Part shown: positions 1 to 11,854 of the stretch, in pieces | Layout of the letters: every line of letters starts with the position of its first letter | Numbering within the stretch: position 1 is the stretch's first letter | Assembly (NCBI RefSeq): GCF_030247185.1 | Contig: NC_080571.1 | Span: 66,316,172 to 66,380,171, forward strand | Reading direction: 5' to 3' | Length of the DNA: 64,000 bases | DNA from: Malaya genurostris | Taxonomy: Eukaryota; Arthropoda; Insecta; Diptera; Culicidae | Made by a program: the position numbers and the translations under genes | Notes under the pieces: model-generated | What the model was told of the DNA's origin: nothing | The model's database searches: none | The model's input: the letters and a program-made list of their open reading frames with translations, nothing else

Positions 1-2022
1 GGACCGCGCGTGTGGAAAACGGGTCGACAGTCCCATCATAGGCGCGATATGACACAAAACCACCCATCGCTGGAGGCAACTTCGGTTCTGGCCAGCCAGC
101 TTACACGAATTAGGCGAAGCTTTCTATTCAACGATTTCGGTCTCTGATGTTTGACTGGGAACAGGGAAAAGGAACCGTCCCAGGAAAACAACAACACCAG
201 CAGCGTTTTCCTTTGTACGTAGCCTGACCCGAGGATGGTAACATTTTCAATCGAACTTCAGGCGAAAAAATTTGCTCGTTTTCGTTTTTAGCAACACGTA
301 AAAGTGATTGAACCGGAAACTTCTCCAGCCCTTGCTCAATGATGGGCGTTGTTGAACCACCAATCCTTGGGCTTGGGCTTCGAAAACCCACGTGGGAGGG
401 TGAAGAAAAATCAAAGCACTTGGACTGACTATTTTCCTTCTGCCCGGAAGATAGGACGATGGCCGTGAACAACATTGTCCGGCCTGCTTAGATGTTTTTC
501 CATTTGATTGGACTGGATGACCTTCGGGTGCTTTGTTTGGCACTGAACTCATCGTGAAGATTAAACTGAAAATAAGGGAAATGACGAAAGCATTCCGGGC
601 ACTTTCATGTTTCAGCAGTAGTTTACAAAGAGCGGACCTCGTTCCGAAATGGTCATTGTACTGTTCTGCGAAAGAAGGCCTCGCGGTAGGGTCAAATGTT
701 GTGATAGGAATCACATTCCAGTAGCTTACGCTAGGTTTGAATGGGCTGTAGGGAAATAGTTGTATCAGAGAAATGGAACCCAATTCCGTGTCTCCAAGCA
801 ACCAAAGATAGCCATAAAGCATATGCTATAGTCCGAACGAAAGAAAGAAAACAGAGGATGTCATGCCATGACCATCGAAATCCGAAAGACTTTCGGTCAA
901 CAGTTTTTTCCTCTAATCACAGTACGGGGAAATGTCCTTAGCAAATTTTAAATTGCTCTCACATGTACATTTGTTAGGAAATTTACAACTTGGCAAGGAA
1001 TCTGCAGTTTTGGATCCCAAAGCGAACCTCTGTTCTTTTCGCCAAAACAAAGACGATTTACTCGGAGTGACTTAAGAAGTGCATACTGTTAACCCGAATA
1101 AAAAGTGAAAGCAACTAATAATGTTTCAATTAGGTATAACTAATTTTGTTATTGTTGCTAGTTTCTAGTTTCCTAGTTCTAGAGAAGTTTTAGAAGTTTT
1201 TGGTGAATTCTGTGAAATAGGAAGAAAAACTCAAATATTGTGTGATTTTCAAAAAAAATCGGAACTGATACTACCGGGTATATGCGGAGAAGACATGCAA
1301 GTTTTCCTCATTTTCAAAAAAAGTCATATGATCTTCGAAATCGACCCATAGCTCAATTTTCATTTCGAATGAGCGTAAAATGATCGATATCAGTTATTCC
1401 ATATCCGAGAAAATTGAGCGGTAATGAGTTTTGAAGTTCACGTCACTCGCCGGAACCGGAAGCGAATGGCGTTTGAACTTCAAACCTGTTTAGTGAACAC
1501 ATAAGGTTTGCATTGGAAAAAAGGACTTCTTTCGGATGGTGATAAAAAAAAAGCTAAACAAATCTTTTGCCATTAAACCTCGAGCGACTATTTTCTATTC
1601 TGAGATTAGAAACATAAAGCTTGCTGGAAAGAGATATCTAAACTTTAATTTATGCAGGTTTTATGGATTTTCTAAAACCTCTTGCAAATGACGTACACAA
1701 AGAAGGTGAAGAGTTCCATAACATTATTACTTATAAATCAAGGTAAAATGTATTTCAATAAGAGGTAGAGATTTTCATAAACAGTCTTATGATTTTCTTA
1801 ACGTAACATAATATAATTATTCGCTTTATGTATTTCATCCAGTGCGATAAAGCTTCATTTCAATCGAACATTATTAGATGAAAATGAAATTTATGGCCAT
1901 TGACTGTCAGCATATCCCTTCTCATTCATTCTGCTTTTGTTGTCGAAGCTACCAGAATTCATCGTCAATTGAATAACCGTACCTAGTACCACTTGAATTT
2001 TTGCTTGCTCAGTTTGTAGTGA
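1..2022. other. Non-repetitive sequence, no gene recognised
   Basis: The first 1 kb is visibly richer in G+C than the rest of the window and shows no copy of the repeat families found elsewhere, so it may be host intron, UTR or intergenic sequence. A minus-strand open frame of 191 codons (822 to 247) starts with ATG, but its translation has no domain I recognise and a composition like translated non-coding DNA, so I do not call it a gene. From 1.0 to 2.0 kb the sequence is AT-rich with short poly(A) runs and nothing recognisable. Confidence 0.4.
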
Positions 2023-2595
2023 CAAGTAGTTTACCTGTTTCATTGTAGAGGCTGGGGTCCACTAGGAGATTGATAGTACCTATTAGCTCTCTCCGGACAG
2101 TACCAGCCTAGATGCCGTGTGGAATCCGGCGGAAAAAAATGAACCAAGAATAGATCCACTGGGTTCCTGCTTCCATGTTGTAAAATGCGACAATTGCAGG
2201 AGTTTCTTTTTCCTTTTCAACGTTTCACTTCTGATTACTCTATTTTACTAAATTATCTCTTCATTCAACCTATCGATTTCCATTTAGCTTCGGAGAAAAG
2301 TTTCATTTGGAATGTTTTCTTCTTCCATGTTATTGATTGTCTTTCAGGATTATAAATTGAATGATAAAAACCTGTTTTAATCCACCTAGTGGTGTAATGA
2401 TGCCTTTCTCATATCAATCATACTTTCATATATAATACTGCGATTCTTGAAAGAATAACCGAAATCGTTTTGTTTGACCGTCTACTGATGAAAACTATCA
2501 ATTGGAAAAGATTTGAGGTCGATTTAGATTTTTTTTAAAGGTTTTTCCCCATTTTCAGTGATGGTATACAATTTTTAACCCACTTAACCCTATAT

Positions 2596-3790
2596 TTCCG
2601 GATCCGGAAGTCGGATCCGCATGAAATTCAGGAATTACGCATGAAACACAGGACCTTTCATTTGAATCTAAGTTCGTGACAATCGGTCGCGCCATCTATG
2701 AGAAAAGTTAGAATACATGTTTTCTTTTTTTGCACATTTTACCCCATAACTCCCGAAGCGGAAGTCGGATCTAAATAATATTCTGGAATTTTTTATGGGA
2801 CCTCAAGACCTTTCATTTGAACCTAAGTTTGTAAAAATAGGTTCAGTCATCTCTGAGAAAAGTTAGTGCACTTATTTTCACATTTTTTTGCACATTTTAC
2901 CCCATAATTCCGGAACCGGAAGTCGGATCCAAATAATATTCTGGAATTTTGTATGGGACCACAGGACCTTTCATTTGAATCTAAGTTTGTGAAAATCTGG
3001 AATATTCTGGAATTTTTTATGGGACCTCAAGACCTTTCATTTGAACCTAAGTTTGTAAAAATAGGTTCAGCCATCTCTGAGAAAAGTTAGTGCACTTATT
3101 TTCACAATTTTTTGCACATTTTACCCCATAATTCCGGAACCGGAAGTCGGATCCAAATAATATTCTGGAATTGTCCATGGGACCTCAAGACCTTTCATTT
3201 GAACTTAAGTTTGTAAAAATAGGTTCAGTCATCTCTGAGAAAAGTTAGTGCACTTATTTTCACAATTTTTTGCACATTTTACCCCATAATTCCGGAACCG
3301 GAAGTCGGATCCAAATAATATTCTGGAATTTTCCATGGGACCTCAAGACCTTTCATTTGAACCTAAGTTTGTAAAAATAGGTTCAGTCATCTCTGAGAAA
3401 AGTTAGTGCACTTATTTTCACATTTTTTTGCACATTTTACCCCATAATTCCGGAACCGGAAGTCGGATCCAAATAATATTCAGGAATTTTGTATGGGACC
3501 ACAGGACCTTTCATTTGAATCTAAGTTTGTGAAAATCTGGAATATTCTGGAATTTTTTATGGGACCTCAAGACCTTTCATTTGAACCTAAGTTTGTGAAA
3601 ATTGGTTCAGCCATCTCTGAGAAAAGTTAGTGCACTTATTTTCACAATTTTTTGCACATTTTACCCCATAATTCCGGAACCGGAAGTCGGATCCAAATAA
3701 TATTCAGGAATTTTGTATGGGACCACAGGACCTTTCATTTGAATCTAAGTTTGTGAAAATTGGTTCAACCATCTCCGAGAAAAGTTAGTG
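2596..3790 (+). repeat. Tandem array of about 158-bp monomers inside the element
   Basis: The landmark CCGGAACCGGAAGTCGG or a close variant recurs near 2597, 2754, 2910, 3134, 3292, 3450 and 3674. Spacing is about 158 bp, but 224 bp twice, where a partial monomer of about 66 bp is repeated with the same junction. The 224+158+158 pattern is therefore a higher-order unit of about 540 bp, partly repeated. Each monomer also holds a CCTTTCATTTGAA block and a CCATCTCTGAGAAAAG block. Confidence 0.8.
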
Positions 3791-3927
3791 CAAAAAAATG
3801 TTACATACACACATACGCACATACACACACAGACATTTTGCGTACTCGACGAACTGAGTCGAATGGTATATGTCACTCGGCCCTCCGGGCCTCGGTTCAA
3901 AAGTCGGTTTTCACAGTGATTGCATAA

Positions 3928-3946
3928 CCTTTCTATATGAGAAAGG
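3928..3946 (+). repeat. Terminal hairpin of the repeat-array element
   Basis: CCTTTCT, loop ATATG, AGAAAGG forms a perfect 7-bp stem. The same hairpin recurs at 8652-8670 and, on the other strand, at 28148-28166, always at the same end of the element, which makes it a defining terminal structure. Confidence 0.75.
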
Positions 3947-4035
3947 CAAAAACAGCTATTGCGCAAATTCGTTGATATTACATAGTTAATAACAGAGCTA
4001 ACATATATCGGTATATTGAATGCATATAAAAGAAA

Positions 4036-4396
4036 TACACTGAAGTCTTTTTTCATGCGAGTTTAGGTACCGCATAGTAAACCGCTTAACTCTGAAACTT
4101 CGCATAAAAAAAAACCGCAGAAAGGAAACCGCATAACTCTGAAAATTCGCATAAAAAACCGCATAATTCTTTTTTTTTTTTTTTGTTTTAATTATAGAGG
4201 CTTTAACATCTTAGGTCATTCGCCTCTTCGGACCAGAAAATCTTTCTGACCCTATGTGCGGGGTTGGGAATCGAACCCAGGCGGGCTGCGTGAAAGGCAT
4301 CGACTATCCCATCACGCTATACCCGTCCCCCGCATAATTCTGAAAATTCGCCTAAAAAAAGTTGCATAAAAAACGGATAAAAAAGACCTTAGTGTA
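4036..4396. mobile_element. MITE with CACTRARGTC inverted ends, TA target duplication
   Basis: Left end after TA: CACTGAAGTCTTTTTT; right end before TA: AAAAAAGACCTTAGTG, an inverted match. Internal sequence is built from ACCGCATAACTCTGAAAATTC-like units. The TA duplicates are 4036-4037 and 4395-4396, typical of Tc1/mariner-mobilised MITEs. A related element is at 50837-51168. A SINE (4171-4330) sits inside, so the MITE is older than the SINE. Confidence 0.6.
4171..4330 (-). mobile_element. tRNA-derived SINE with poly(A), full copy
   Basis: On the minus strand the element starts GGGGACGGGTATAGCGTGATG, has an A-box-like TATAGCGTGATGG and a perfect pol III B box GGTTCGATTCC, then a non-tRNA body and a poly(A) tail (T run from 4171). 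It is flanked by 11 to 12-bp direct repeats CGCATAATTCT at 4160-4170 and 4331-4341, the expected LINE-type target duplication. Short, tRNA-headed and A-tailed: a SINE mobilised in trans by an A-tail-recognising LINE. I recognise the type but not a certain family name. Confidence 0.8.
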
Positions 4397-5049
4397 CTTG
4401 ATATTAATATTTCAAACAATAAATTTATATTTTTCTCGGTAGCCGGCTGCCCAGATCAACCAATATAATCAATTAATAATTTAAATAAATAATTAAAATA
4501 ATGAATCGAAAATAATAAAGAATCAAGACGCGTGAAAAATCTGTTGACCTCTATTCGGTGATTTAAAATGATTTTATAACAACTGTTTAGAATATGAATC
4601 AAGACTTCTCGGGACTTCAGTATAGGATATTGTTGAAACGTTCACTCGGGGAGCCAGTGAGTTTAGTGGTGCATCCGAGCAGCTTGAAACCGGAACATAC
4701 TGAATCGCGCGCGAATAATACCAATACTGAATTTTTTACTAACAAATATCCTTCTCCCGTGACACTTGTGGAGTGCGCAGTAGTATATACGGCCTCTAGT
4801 AACAACAAGTATTGGACTAACATCCCTTCCCATTCCTTAGACGATCTACGTTCGGGCCTGGCCGGCGCCGGTACTGATCATTGAATTCTGGGATTCCCAG
4901 AAGATGTACATTGAAAGATGATTTACCAGTCCCAGGTAGGATCATCTAGCAACTCCTTGTACAATTTCAGCTAATCCCGATCAGTAACGGAGTAGCAACC
5001 AGGGGTGGTCGCTCAAGCTCAAGCTCAAGTAGTTTACCTGTTTCATTGT

Positions 5050-6479
5050 CTTCCTTGTATTCACTGTGGGTAGTGAGCAAGTGCGAATGAATAAGCATAA
5101 ACATCAACTCGATAACATAGAACTCTCTCCGACCATTTGGGTTTTCAATTATCAGCAGCAAGTTAAAATAGACAATTTCAACTGTTTTGAAATATATTGC
5201 GATGTGTTTCGAAATATTCAAAATAAAAACCGAAAGTGGGAACATTTATTTTTTGTTTATTTTGTAATTGATATTTCAGTTATCATGACTGGTTTATCTT
5301 TCATCCATTATCTTGAACCAATTCGAATGTTTACATAAACCTCACTTGAAGGCCGCTCTCTTATTGAATTGTAAAAGATACTTTTGTTACTTCAAGAGAT
5401 AAACTGACAGTGGTTAAGCTGAGCTTCGGTAGAAAGAGAAACGAATGAAGGACGGAGTGATGCCCATTCGGTATGACAGCGAAGTTTGTGTGCTAGAATG
5501 TGAAGTTTACTGCAATAGAGTGATCGTCAGTGTGTGCACACAATCGATTTTCATTGAAATGAATTTACAGCACTGATTTCATCAATAGTCTCTAATGTGA
5601 AAATGTCATAATTTCATTTACAAAAATGCGAACGAAGGATGGTCTAATCCAAACTTTCCGATTACTTCAAGACAGCTTAAACAAATAATCGAAATAATTT
5701 CAGTTTAACTTGTATACCCTTGTCAAGTGAACCACAGTTGATTCATGAAATATATAAAAGAAACAAGTTCTGAGTTAAATTTTACTTTATCTATAAAATG
5801 GTTATATAAAACGTGACTAATGAAATTCATTTAAACATTCTTATTTTATAAGATTATCTTATGAATATTTAGAGTAAAAGCCTTGAAGAATTTCCCCTCT
5901 ATGTCGTAAGACTAACTTATGGGATTAAATTTCCATTTGTCTATTGTTATTTATTTTTTGTTTAATTCGTTCTTTTGACTTTCGAAGTTCACTTTGCTTA
6001 AGTGTATGCTAAATTTATACCAGACAGTCCAGACATCTATTAATACACGAAAATCGAAATCGAAATCGAATATCAATATAATTATGGAATTGCTTTCAAC
6101 TCTAAAATTCTGCCATCATCTGGTTTACATATGGCATATTCGAACGATTATGTTGCCAAAAATGAACCGTGCTAAAATTGGTCCGGGGCAAAATATCATG
6201 CTCTACACAGTCTTTTGGGTACTCAGAAACAAATGTATGTAACAGTATAAAAAATCGTGTTTTACGTTGCTCTTAAGCATTTCTTTGCCAGATAGCGCTC
6301 AAAACTTCTACTGCTGGAATAGGGGGAAAAGTCGCTTACACAAAAATTTCGATATCTCCGTTAAAAATGGACGGATTTTAACAATCTTTGGCTTGTTGGA
6401 TAGATATTACCGTGCGAAATCTAAGTCTGAAAATATATTCTGTTTTTAAGGTCAATTGTGACAGATACTGTCAAAAAAC
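5050..6479. other. AT-rich sequence without a recognised gene
   Basis: Several short open frames occur, none with a recognisable domain or convincing start context. A short CGAAAT run lies near 6055-6070. I see no element boundaries here. Confidence 0.4.
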
Positions 6480-6890
<411 letters not shown>

Positions 6891-7257
6891 AAAAAGGTTA
6901 AACGGTTTATTATATCCGTAGTTGATTCAAGCAGTTAGTCTAAACTAGGCCTTCAAAATCTCGTAGTTGATATGATTCTTGAGATCAATTTTGTCATCAA
7001 GAATAACTCCAAGCTCACGAACGATTCGCGTTTAAGAACATTTTTTTGCGAAAAATTGAAAATGATGTGACGGAGATGCTTAATACCATCTTGTTGAAGT
7101 AACACCATTCCGCGAATGTTCACTTTTTGATCACTATTTCCGGTACTTCTGGAATAGGGAATTTGGAACCAGTACAGCCGAAGTCGGTTCGTTTATTAAG
7201 TAACTAATATAGCCTACAAATCGAATCAGTTTTAAGCCAAATCCAGAATATTTTACT

Positions 7258-7484
7258 CTTTTTTGCATCGTCGCTCTAAATGACGGTGTGAATTCAATAG
7301 TAACCTGTTCTACTACGAGAATGTTTTTATTTTATGAGTGACAATATTTGACACATACTCACACACAGACACACTCATTAGCTCGATGAACTGCGTCGAA
7401 TGATATGGAACACTTAGCCTAGGCCAATTTTCACTAGTCAATTTTTCAAGTGATTGCATAAACTTTCTATATGAGAAAGGCAAT
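7258..7484 (+). repeat. Repeat-array element fragment, hairpin end only
   Basis: Begins near TTTTGCATCGTCGCTCTAAA, carries a CACACACAGACACA tract and a diverged TCGATGAACTGCGTCGAATG block, and ends with a decayed terminal hairpin (CTTTCTATATGAGAAAGGCA near 7463-7482). The internal array is absent. Confidence 0.45.
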
Positions 7485-7683
7485 AAGTGTACTTTTATAG
7501 AAAAGCATCGTTATCATGATCTTTTAATAACACTAACAAGTAGGTACAAATTGAATAAAAGAATTAAAAAATTACATTTTGTTCACCTGAAAAAAAAATA
7601 TCAATTTCAATGTGGCAACCCTGCACGCCATACGAAATTGAACAAAGCACGCTGCGAATGGAGCAAAGCCGAACGTACCGTCG

Positions 7684-8675
7684 CGTACTAGTTTTGCATC
7701 GTCGTTTTGAATGACGATTTGAATGTTTTGACACTAATCGCCCTATAACGCCCGGAACCGGAAGTCGGATTAGGATGAAATTGCACAGTATATTTAAAGA
7801 CAATGAGAGCCTTAATTTGTATCATGAATCTTAAAACCGGCTCAACCTTTGCTGAGAAATCGAAGTGAGTTCCGTTTTTTGAGATTTTCTTCACTACTAT
7901 CGGTGCTTTCGGAAGCGGAAACCGGGGACTAGTAGACTCAAAGTAGTTTATATATTCACTAACTAACAAGATCTGACAATTAGTTGAATTTAGTAATAAG
8001 TTTTATAAAAATGTGTACCTCGTTTCGCCATCTCTTATGGAAAAATACTCATGAAATCGAAAATTTTCACTAATAACGCTGTAATACCGAAGGCGGAAGT
8101 CAGATTTGGATCAACTGTTCGGGGACTTTTTAAAGAATTTTAAAACCTTTTATTTGCTTCTTAGTTCGTGAAAATTGGTTGAGAAATTTCCGAAAAAATT
8201 AAGTGCGAATTTTTTAATAAATTTGCACATACTTCCTTGTAATTCAGGAACCGGAAGTCGGATCAAAATGAAATTCAAGAAAATTGTATGAGGTCATAAG
8301 ACCTTTCATTAAAATTTAAGTTTGTGAAAATCGGTTACGCCATCTCTGAGAAACGTGTGTGACTATTTTTCCCTTTTTTTGTTTTTTTTTACCCTGTAAT
8401 TCCGGGACCGGAAGTCGGAGCCAAATGATATTCAGGAGCTTTGTATGGAACCTTAAGACCTTTCATTTGAATCTAAGTTTGTGAAAATCGGTTGGGCCAT
8501 ATCTGAGAAAATTAAGTGACATTATTTGTCACATACACACATATATACACACACAAACATTTTGTGATCTCGACGAACTGAGTCGAATGGTATATGACAC
8601 TCTGCCCTCCGGGCCTCGGTTGTAAAGTCGGTTTTCAGAGCGATTGCATAGCCTTTCTATGTGAGAAAGGCAAAA
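7684..8675 (+). mobile_element. Repeat-array mobile element, copy 2
   Basis: Starts at a TTTTGCATCGTCGTTTTGAA block like the one at 7259 and contains four or so diverged monomers with GGAACCGGAAGTCGGA landmarks (near 7750, 8090, 8245, 8405). It closes with the CA tract, the CCCTCCGGGCCTCGG block and the terminal hairpin at 8652-8670. Monomers are more diverged than in copy 1, suggesting an older array. Confidence 0.55.
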
Positions 8676-8914
8676 ATGTACATGAACTAACTGAATTGAA
8701 TCTAGATCGCACAATATGACAAAACCAAACACTATTAAAGATTGTTCCAGAATCACTATTAAAGACTGTTCCAGAAAATATGGACACAACCAAAAACCGC
8801 TGCCATTTCGCAATGGTTCAGAATCTGTCAATTTTTATGGCTGCGTCCTGTTGTTTTCACTCTTCTCTAACCACTTGTGCAGTTGTTTATTCGTTTTCAT
8901 TAGTTTGTTTCGAA

Positions 8915-10115
8915 ATGCGTGGACTTCCAGCAGAACAACGTCGAAAAATTGGGTACAAATGGTGTACAGAACTGGTCTTACAAGCCAGCTGTCGTCTGTT
9001 CGTGCCCCGACCTGGAAGGATTTTTAGTGTCAGTAGGATCCATAGTACTAGCCATGCAATGATTCTGTACACTAAAGAATCGGCTGCGAAGTCTGTTGAA
9101 ACAGAAAGGCCAAATTCCACCACAGGAATGTAATGCCCAGACTTTGCTTTGCTTTGGTGTACAGAACGCGGACTGTCACTGAGAAAGGTAGCAAAAATGG
9201 AAGGAGTAAGTGAAAAAGCCGTACGAAATGCAATTAGGAAGTTCGGTGAGGATAACACCTTTGAGGATAAACCGAAAACGGGTCGAAAAAAGAAGGTCCT
9301 GCTAACCCTAGATTGGATAAACGTATACTGAAGGCGTTCGAGCAAAAGAAGGAGGTTTCAGTTCGGGATGTGGCCAAAAAAGTGGGCACTTCGAAGTTAA
9401 ATGTTATTCGTGCTAAAGAACGTTTGAATCTTCGAACCTATAAGAAGCAGAAACAACCAAAACGTAGTCCGAAACAAAAAGCATCGATTAGGCCGAGGGT
9501 TCAAAAGCTGTACAATACGATTCTTGCTGGAAATTTGAACTGCATAATCATAAACGACGAAACCTACGTGAAACTCGATTACAAATCCTTGCCAGGACCA
9601 CAATATTTTACGGTGCGAGAAGGGCAAGTGTTAAACCAGTCCGAGACATCGATTGAAGTCGAAAAATTTGGTAAGAAAGCTATGGTCTGGCAAGCAATTT
9701 GTAGCTGCGGTAAGATTTCGACACCCTTCATCACCACTGCTTCAATGAACAGCGAAATATACATCAAGGAATGTTTACAAAAACGACTTCTACCCATGAT
9801 TCGAAGCCACAAGGATCCTGTTGTCTTCTGGCAGATCTTGCTTCTTGCCACTACTCGAAATCAATGGTGGAATGGTATACTACCAAAAATGTCACTATCG
9901 TCCCAAAAGACATGATACCACCAAATTGCCCACAACTTCGACCAATTGAAGAATTTTGGGCATTAACGAAGGCACATCTTAGGAAACATGTCTCGGCAGC
10001 CGAAACCATTCAACAGTTCGAAAAAGATTGGAAGAAAGTGTCAAAACTTGTCGCCAAGAAGTCTGTACGGAATTTAATGAGGAACGTTCGCAAGAAGGTT
10101 CGCCAGCTAGTCTAA
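8915..10115 (+). pseudogene. DD37E Tc1/mariner transposase, disrupted
   Basis: Encodes a cut-and-paste transposase in three frames. It starts MRGLPAEQRRKIGYKWCTE; the coding is cut by a SINE (8973-9154) and resumes as RGLSLRKVAKMEGVSEKAV, an N-terminal helix-turn-helix. The catalytic domain shows INDETYVKLDY (first Asp), DLASCHYSKSMVEWY (second Asp) and NCPQLRPIEEFWALTKAHL (Glu). Counting the residues between the second Asp and the Glu gives 37, the DD37E signature of a group described in mosquitoes. Besides the SINE there are two 1-nt losses: near 9297 (after the KTGRKKK stretch) and near 9831 (just before the second Asp). No in-frame stop is seen otherwise, so inactivation looks recent relative to other elements here. 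Confidence 0.85.
8973..9154 (+). mobile_element. tRNA-like SINE (second family) inside the transposase, 5'-truncated
   Basis: The 182-bp insert is bounded by exact 13-bp duplicates TGGTGTACAGAAC at 8960-8972 and 9155-9167. It matches three other copies in the window (21816, 22768, 35872) but begins inside the tRNA-like head (TGGTCTTACAAGCCAG), so it is 5'-truncated. Joining the transposase across one copy of the duplicate restores the reading frame. Confidence 0.9.
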
Positions 10116-10190
10116 AATGGCTAAGTAGCGAATGTTGAGGATAATATTCTGTTGTTGTAGTCTAATTTTATCAGTATATTGAATAAAATT

Positions 10191-11616
10191 TGAATATCTA
10201 ACACTTGTGAGTTATTTACAGCGAAATCAAGACTTAAGACTAAAGTACTTCCTTTATTGCAATGGTTTTATACCGAGTTTCAAAGTAATGCTAATAAACA
10301 CTTCAGTGTACTTAATGTTGATAGCAAACAAAAGCGGAAAAGCCTAGAAACCTAATTACAAATGATAAATTTCAAAACAAAAGCTTGAAGTCATGTATTT
10401 AACCTTGCCCTTTCCAGACAGTCATGTTGATTAACGTTATACCATACTTAATGTAATAATTGTCATCATGTCACTCGCTCCATTACCAACTCATACCCAT
10501 ACAAATCATTGTGGATCAAAATTTCCGTTGACTAATGCTGGCAATTTCCCATTGCTTCATTTACGCCTAATAGCGTGCGAAAAACATCCGATGTTCTTGG
10601 GCCGTGAAAAAATAAAATCATTGTACCTACTTTCAGCTTTCCAAGCACTCAGCTTCTGAGCCGGGGAGCTTTATTTTCTAACAGCTCGCTTCAATCCATC
10701 ATGCCGCTTAAAGCCGATTTTGCATTCGGTTCTTATTTTCGCGAGCCGGGGCAAATTTGATGCTTCTCGTGTTCGAAATGAATTCCCACGAGGACTCTTC
10801 AAGTAGGCGATGGTATAAAAATATAACATACGGACGCTAGAGAAGAGGTTTCCTGGCAACAACTGTCACACCAACGCGATCGAAGTGCTCTGACTTCCAC
10901 TCACACACACACAGTCGTTGGATCCTACTATTATTTTCATTTTGCAAAGCTGGTTTGGCAGCAGTGGAAGAATAACAATTCGTACCGTTGGTACATGTAC
11001 GCACATAAAAGATTCCACCTTGCTGTTTTTCCAGCGTTTAAGCATCCGTACGGGCCAGTTTGCGAAAAACGACGACATTGTCTTGTCATAACGATGGCTT
11101 CGTCATGTCGCGATGTTCCCTCCTGGAAGCGAGGTCAGGTGTATAGTCGTGTTTCAGCAAAGGGGTGCTCTTTTTGGAAGAGAGATTAATTTTGCTGCTG
11201 TTTGTTGAGTGGATTAAGTCTACAGTGTGGCGGGTCTGTTACGGAAATCCTGATCGATATTGAGAAGCGCGTTTATTCAAAATACCAAGTCACGTGCTTT
11301 GGAAGAATCAAGAGTCATCTAACTTCTTCGCTGTCTAACTATCTAACCCACATCAGTCAATTATCCAATTTGTGTCCGATATACAAAAAAAAAGTAACAT
11401 CACCATCAACGATCATCCCTACACGACAGACCGGATACTGAAACCACAATGAATACCTTCGTCAACCCACGCGCGCACGGTGCCGCCATCATCATCATCA
11501 TTATTCATCGCATTCGGTGAACGAAGGTGGCCAACCGGGACCGCAGATTGCAAATCTAATTTGTATGAAGATGTACAACTACCGGTGGGGTGGTCTTTTA
11601 TAGATCTTGACTAGCC
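10191..11616. other. Sequence without a recognised gene
   Basis: From about 10.4 kb base composition rises and no known repeat of this window is present, which suggests host single-copy sequence. A weak CACTTCAGTGTACTT at about 10300 resembles the end of the MITE at 4036. Short open frames here lack domains. Confidence 0.35.
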
Positions 11617-11772
11617 TTACTCCATGTAGAACATGATACGGCAGAACGGATGACAAGAAATTCGACCATTAATGGCGGAAAACCTATTTTTAGGAGCATT
11701 GAGTGCGCTCTTGCAAATAAACTCCTCCGCCTTGAAGCAAGCAGCTATGAACGGCAGGATGAGGATAAGCAT
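11617..11772 (-). CDS. Candidate small secreted peptide (51 aa), hypothetical
   Basis: Minus-strand ATG at 11772 opens a 51-codon frame. The first 15 or so residues (MLILILPFIAACFKA) form a signal-peptide-like hydrophobic stretch; the rest (about 34 residues) has three cysteines and no recognised family. A TATAAAG motif lies at 11861-11855 on the same strand, about 85 bp upstream, with plausible start-site sequence 25 to 30 bp after it. The Kozak context is weak (T at -3) and no AATAAA is seen just after the stop. It could be a chance frame. Confidence 0.25.
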   Translation of the reverse strand: MLILILPFIAACFKAEEFICKSALNAPKNRFSAINGRISCHPFCRIMFYME

Positions 11773-11854
11773 ACAGCACAGTGAAGTGGTAACGTAAGTC
11801 AACAACCGAGTCTGTAGCGGTTTGTCGGTGGAACAATGTAGCACGCAAGTACCG

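Larger units (their letters stand above)
2366..3952 (+). mobile_element. Repeat-array mobile element, copy 1 (non-autonomous)
   Basis: One end reads AAAACCTGTTTTAATCCACC followed by TAGTGGTGTAATGATGCC; the other is a short hairpin (7-bp stem CCTTTCT/AGAAAGG) followed by CAAAA. Both ends carry TGCCTTTCTCATAT in opposite orientation. Between them lie a tandem array and, near the hairpin, a CA-rich tract next to a conserved block containing CCCTCCGGGCC. There is no coding sequence. Other copies or fragments lie near 7.26, 7.7-8.7, 28.1-30.1, 43.4-44.4, 51.6 and 57.3-58.1 kb, with different array lengths. The layout (subterminal inverted repeats, internal array, microsatellite, terminal hairpin) recalls non-autonomous Helentron/DINE-type elements, but that class is inference. 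Confidence 0.55.
2023..5049. mobile_element. Nested transposon block between 24-bp direct repeats
   Basis: The same 24 bases (CAAGTAGTTTACCTGTTTCA then TTGT) occur at 2023-2046 and 5026-5049. They could be the target site duplication of an inserted retroelement spanning 2047-5025. The right part (about 4600-5025) ends in short tandem GCTCAA units, a 3' end style seen in several non-LTR clades. The left end (2047-2365) begins abruptly and is GC-richer. Three later insertions lie inside: a repeat-array element, a MITE and a SINE. No reverse transcriptase remains, so the class is inferred only from the ends. Confidence 0.35.
8740..10190 (+). mobile_element. ITmD37E-type Tc1/mariner transposon, broken
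   Basis: A DNA transposon carrying a single IS630-Tc1-mariner transposase gene. The left end holds CTGTTCCAGAAAATATGGAC near 8767-8786, resembling Tc1-type terminal repeats; no matching inverted repeat is visible past the stop codon, so the right end is probably lost or diverged. A SINE has inserted in the gene. Confidence 0.65.

Noticed and set aside
247..822. 191-codon minus-strand open frame
   Set aside because: No recognisable domain, unremarkable start, overlapping open frames on the other strand; length alone is weak evidence in this context.
3745..4056. Minus-strand 103-codon open frame
   Set aside because: It runs through conserved non-coding blocks and the CA tract of the repeat-array element; the same pseudo-frames appear at its other copies (8529-8831, 28092-28313, 44024-44311).
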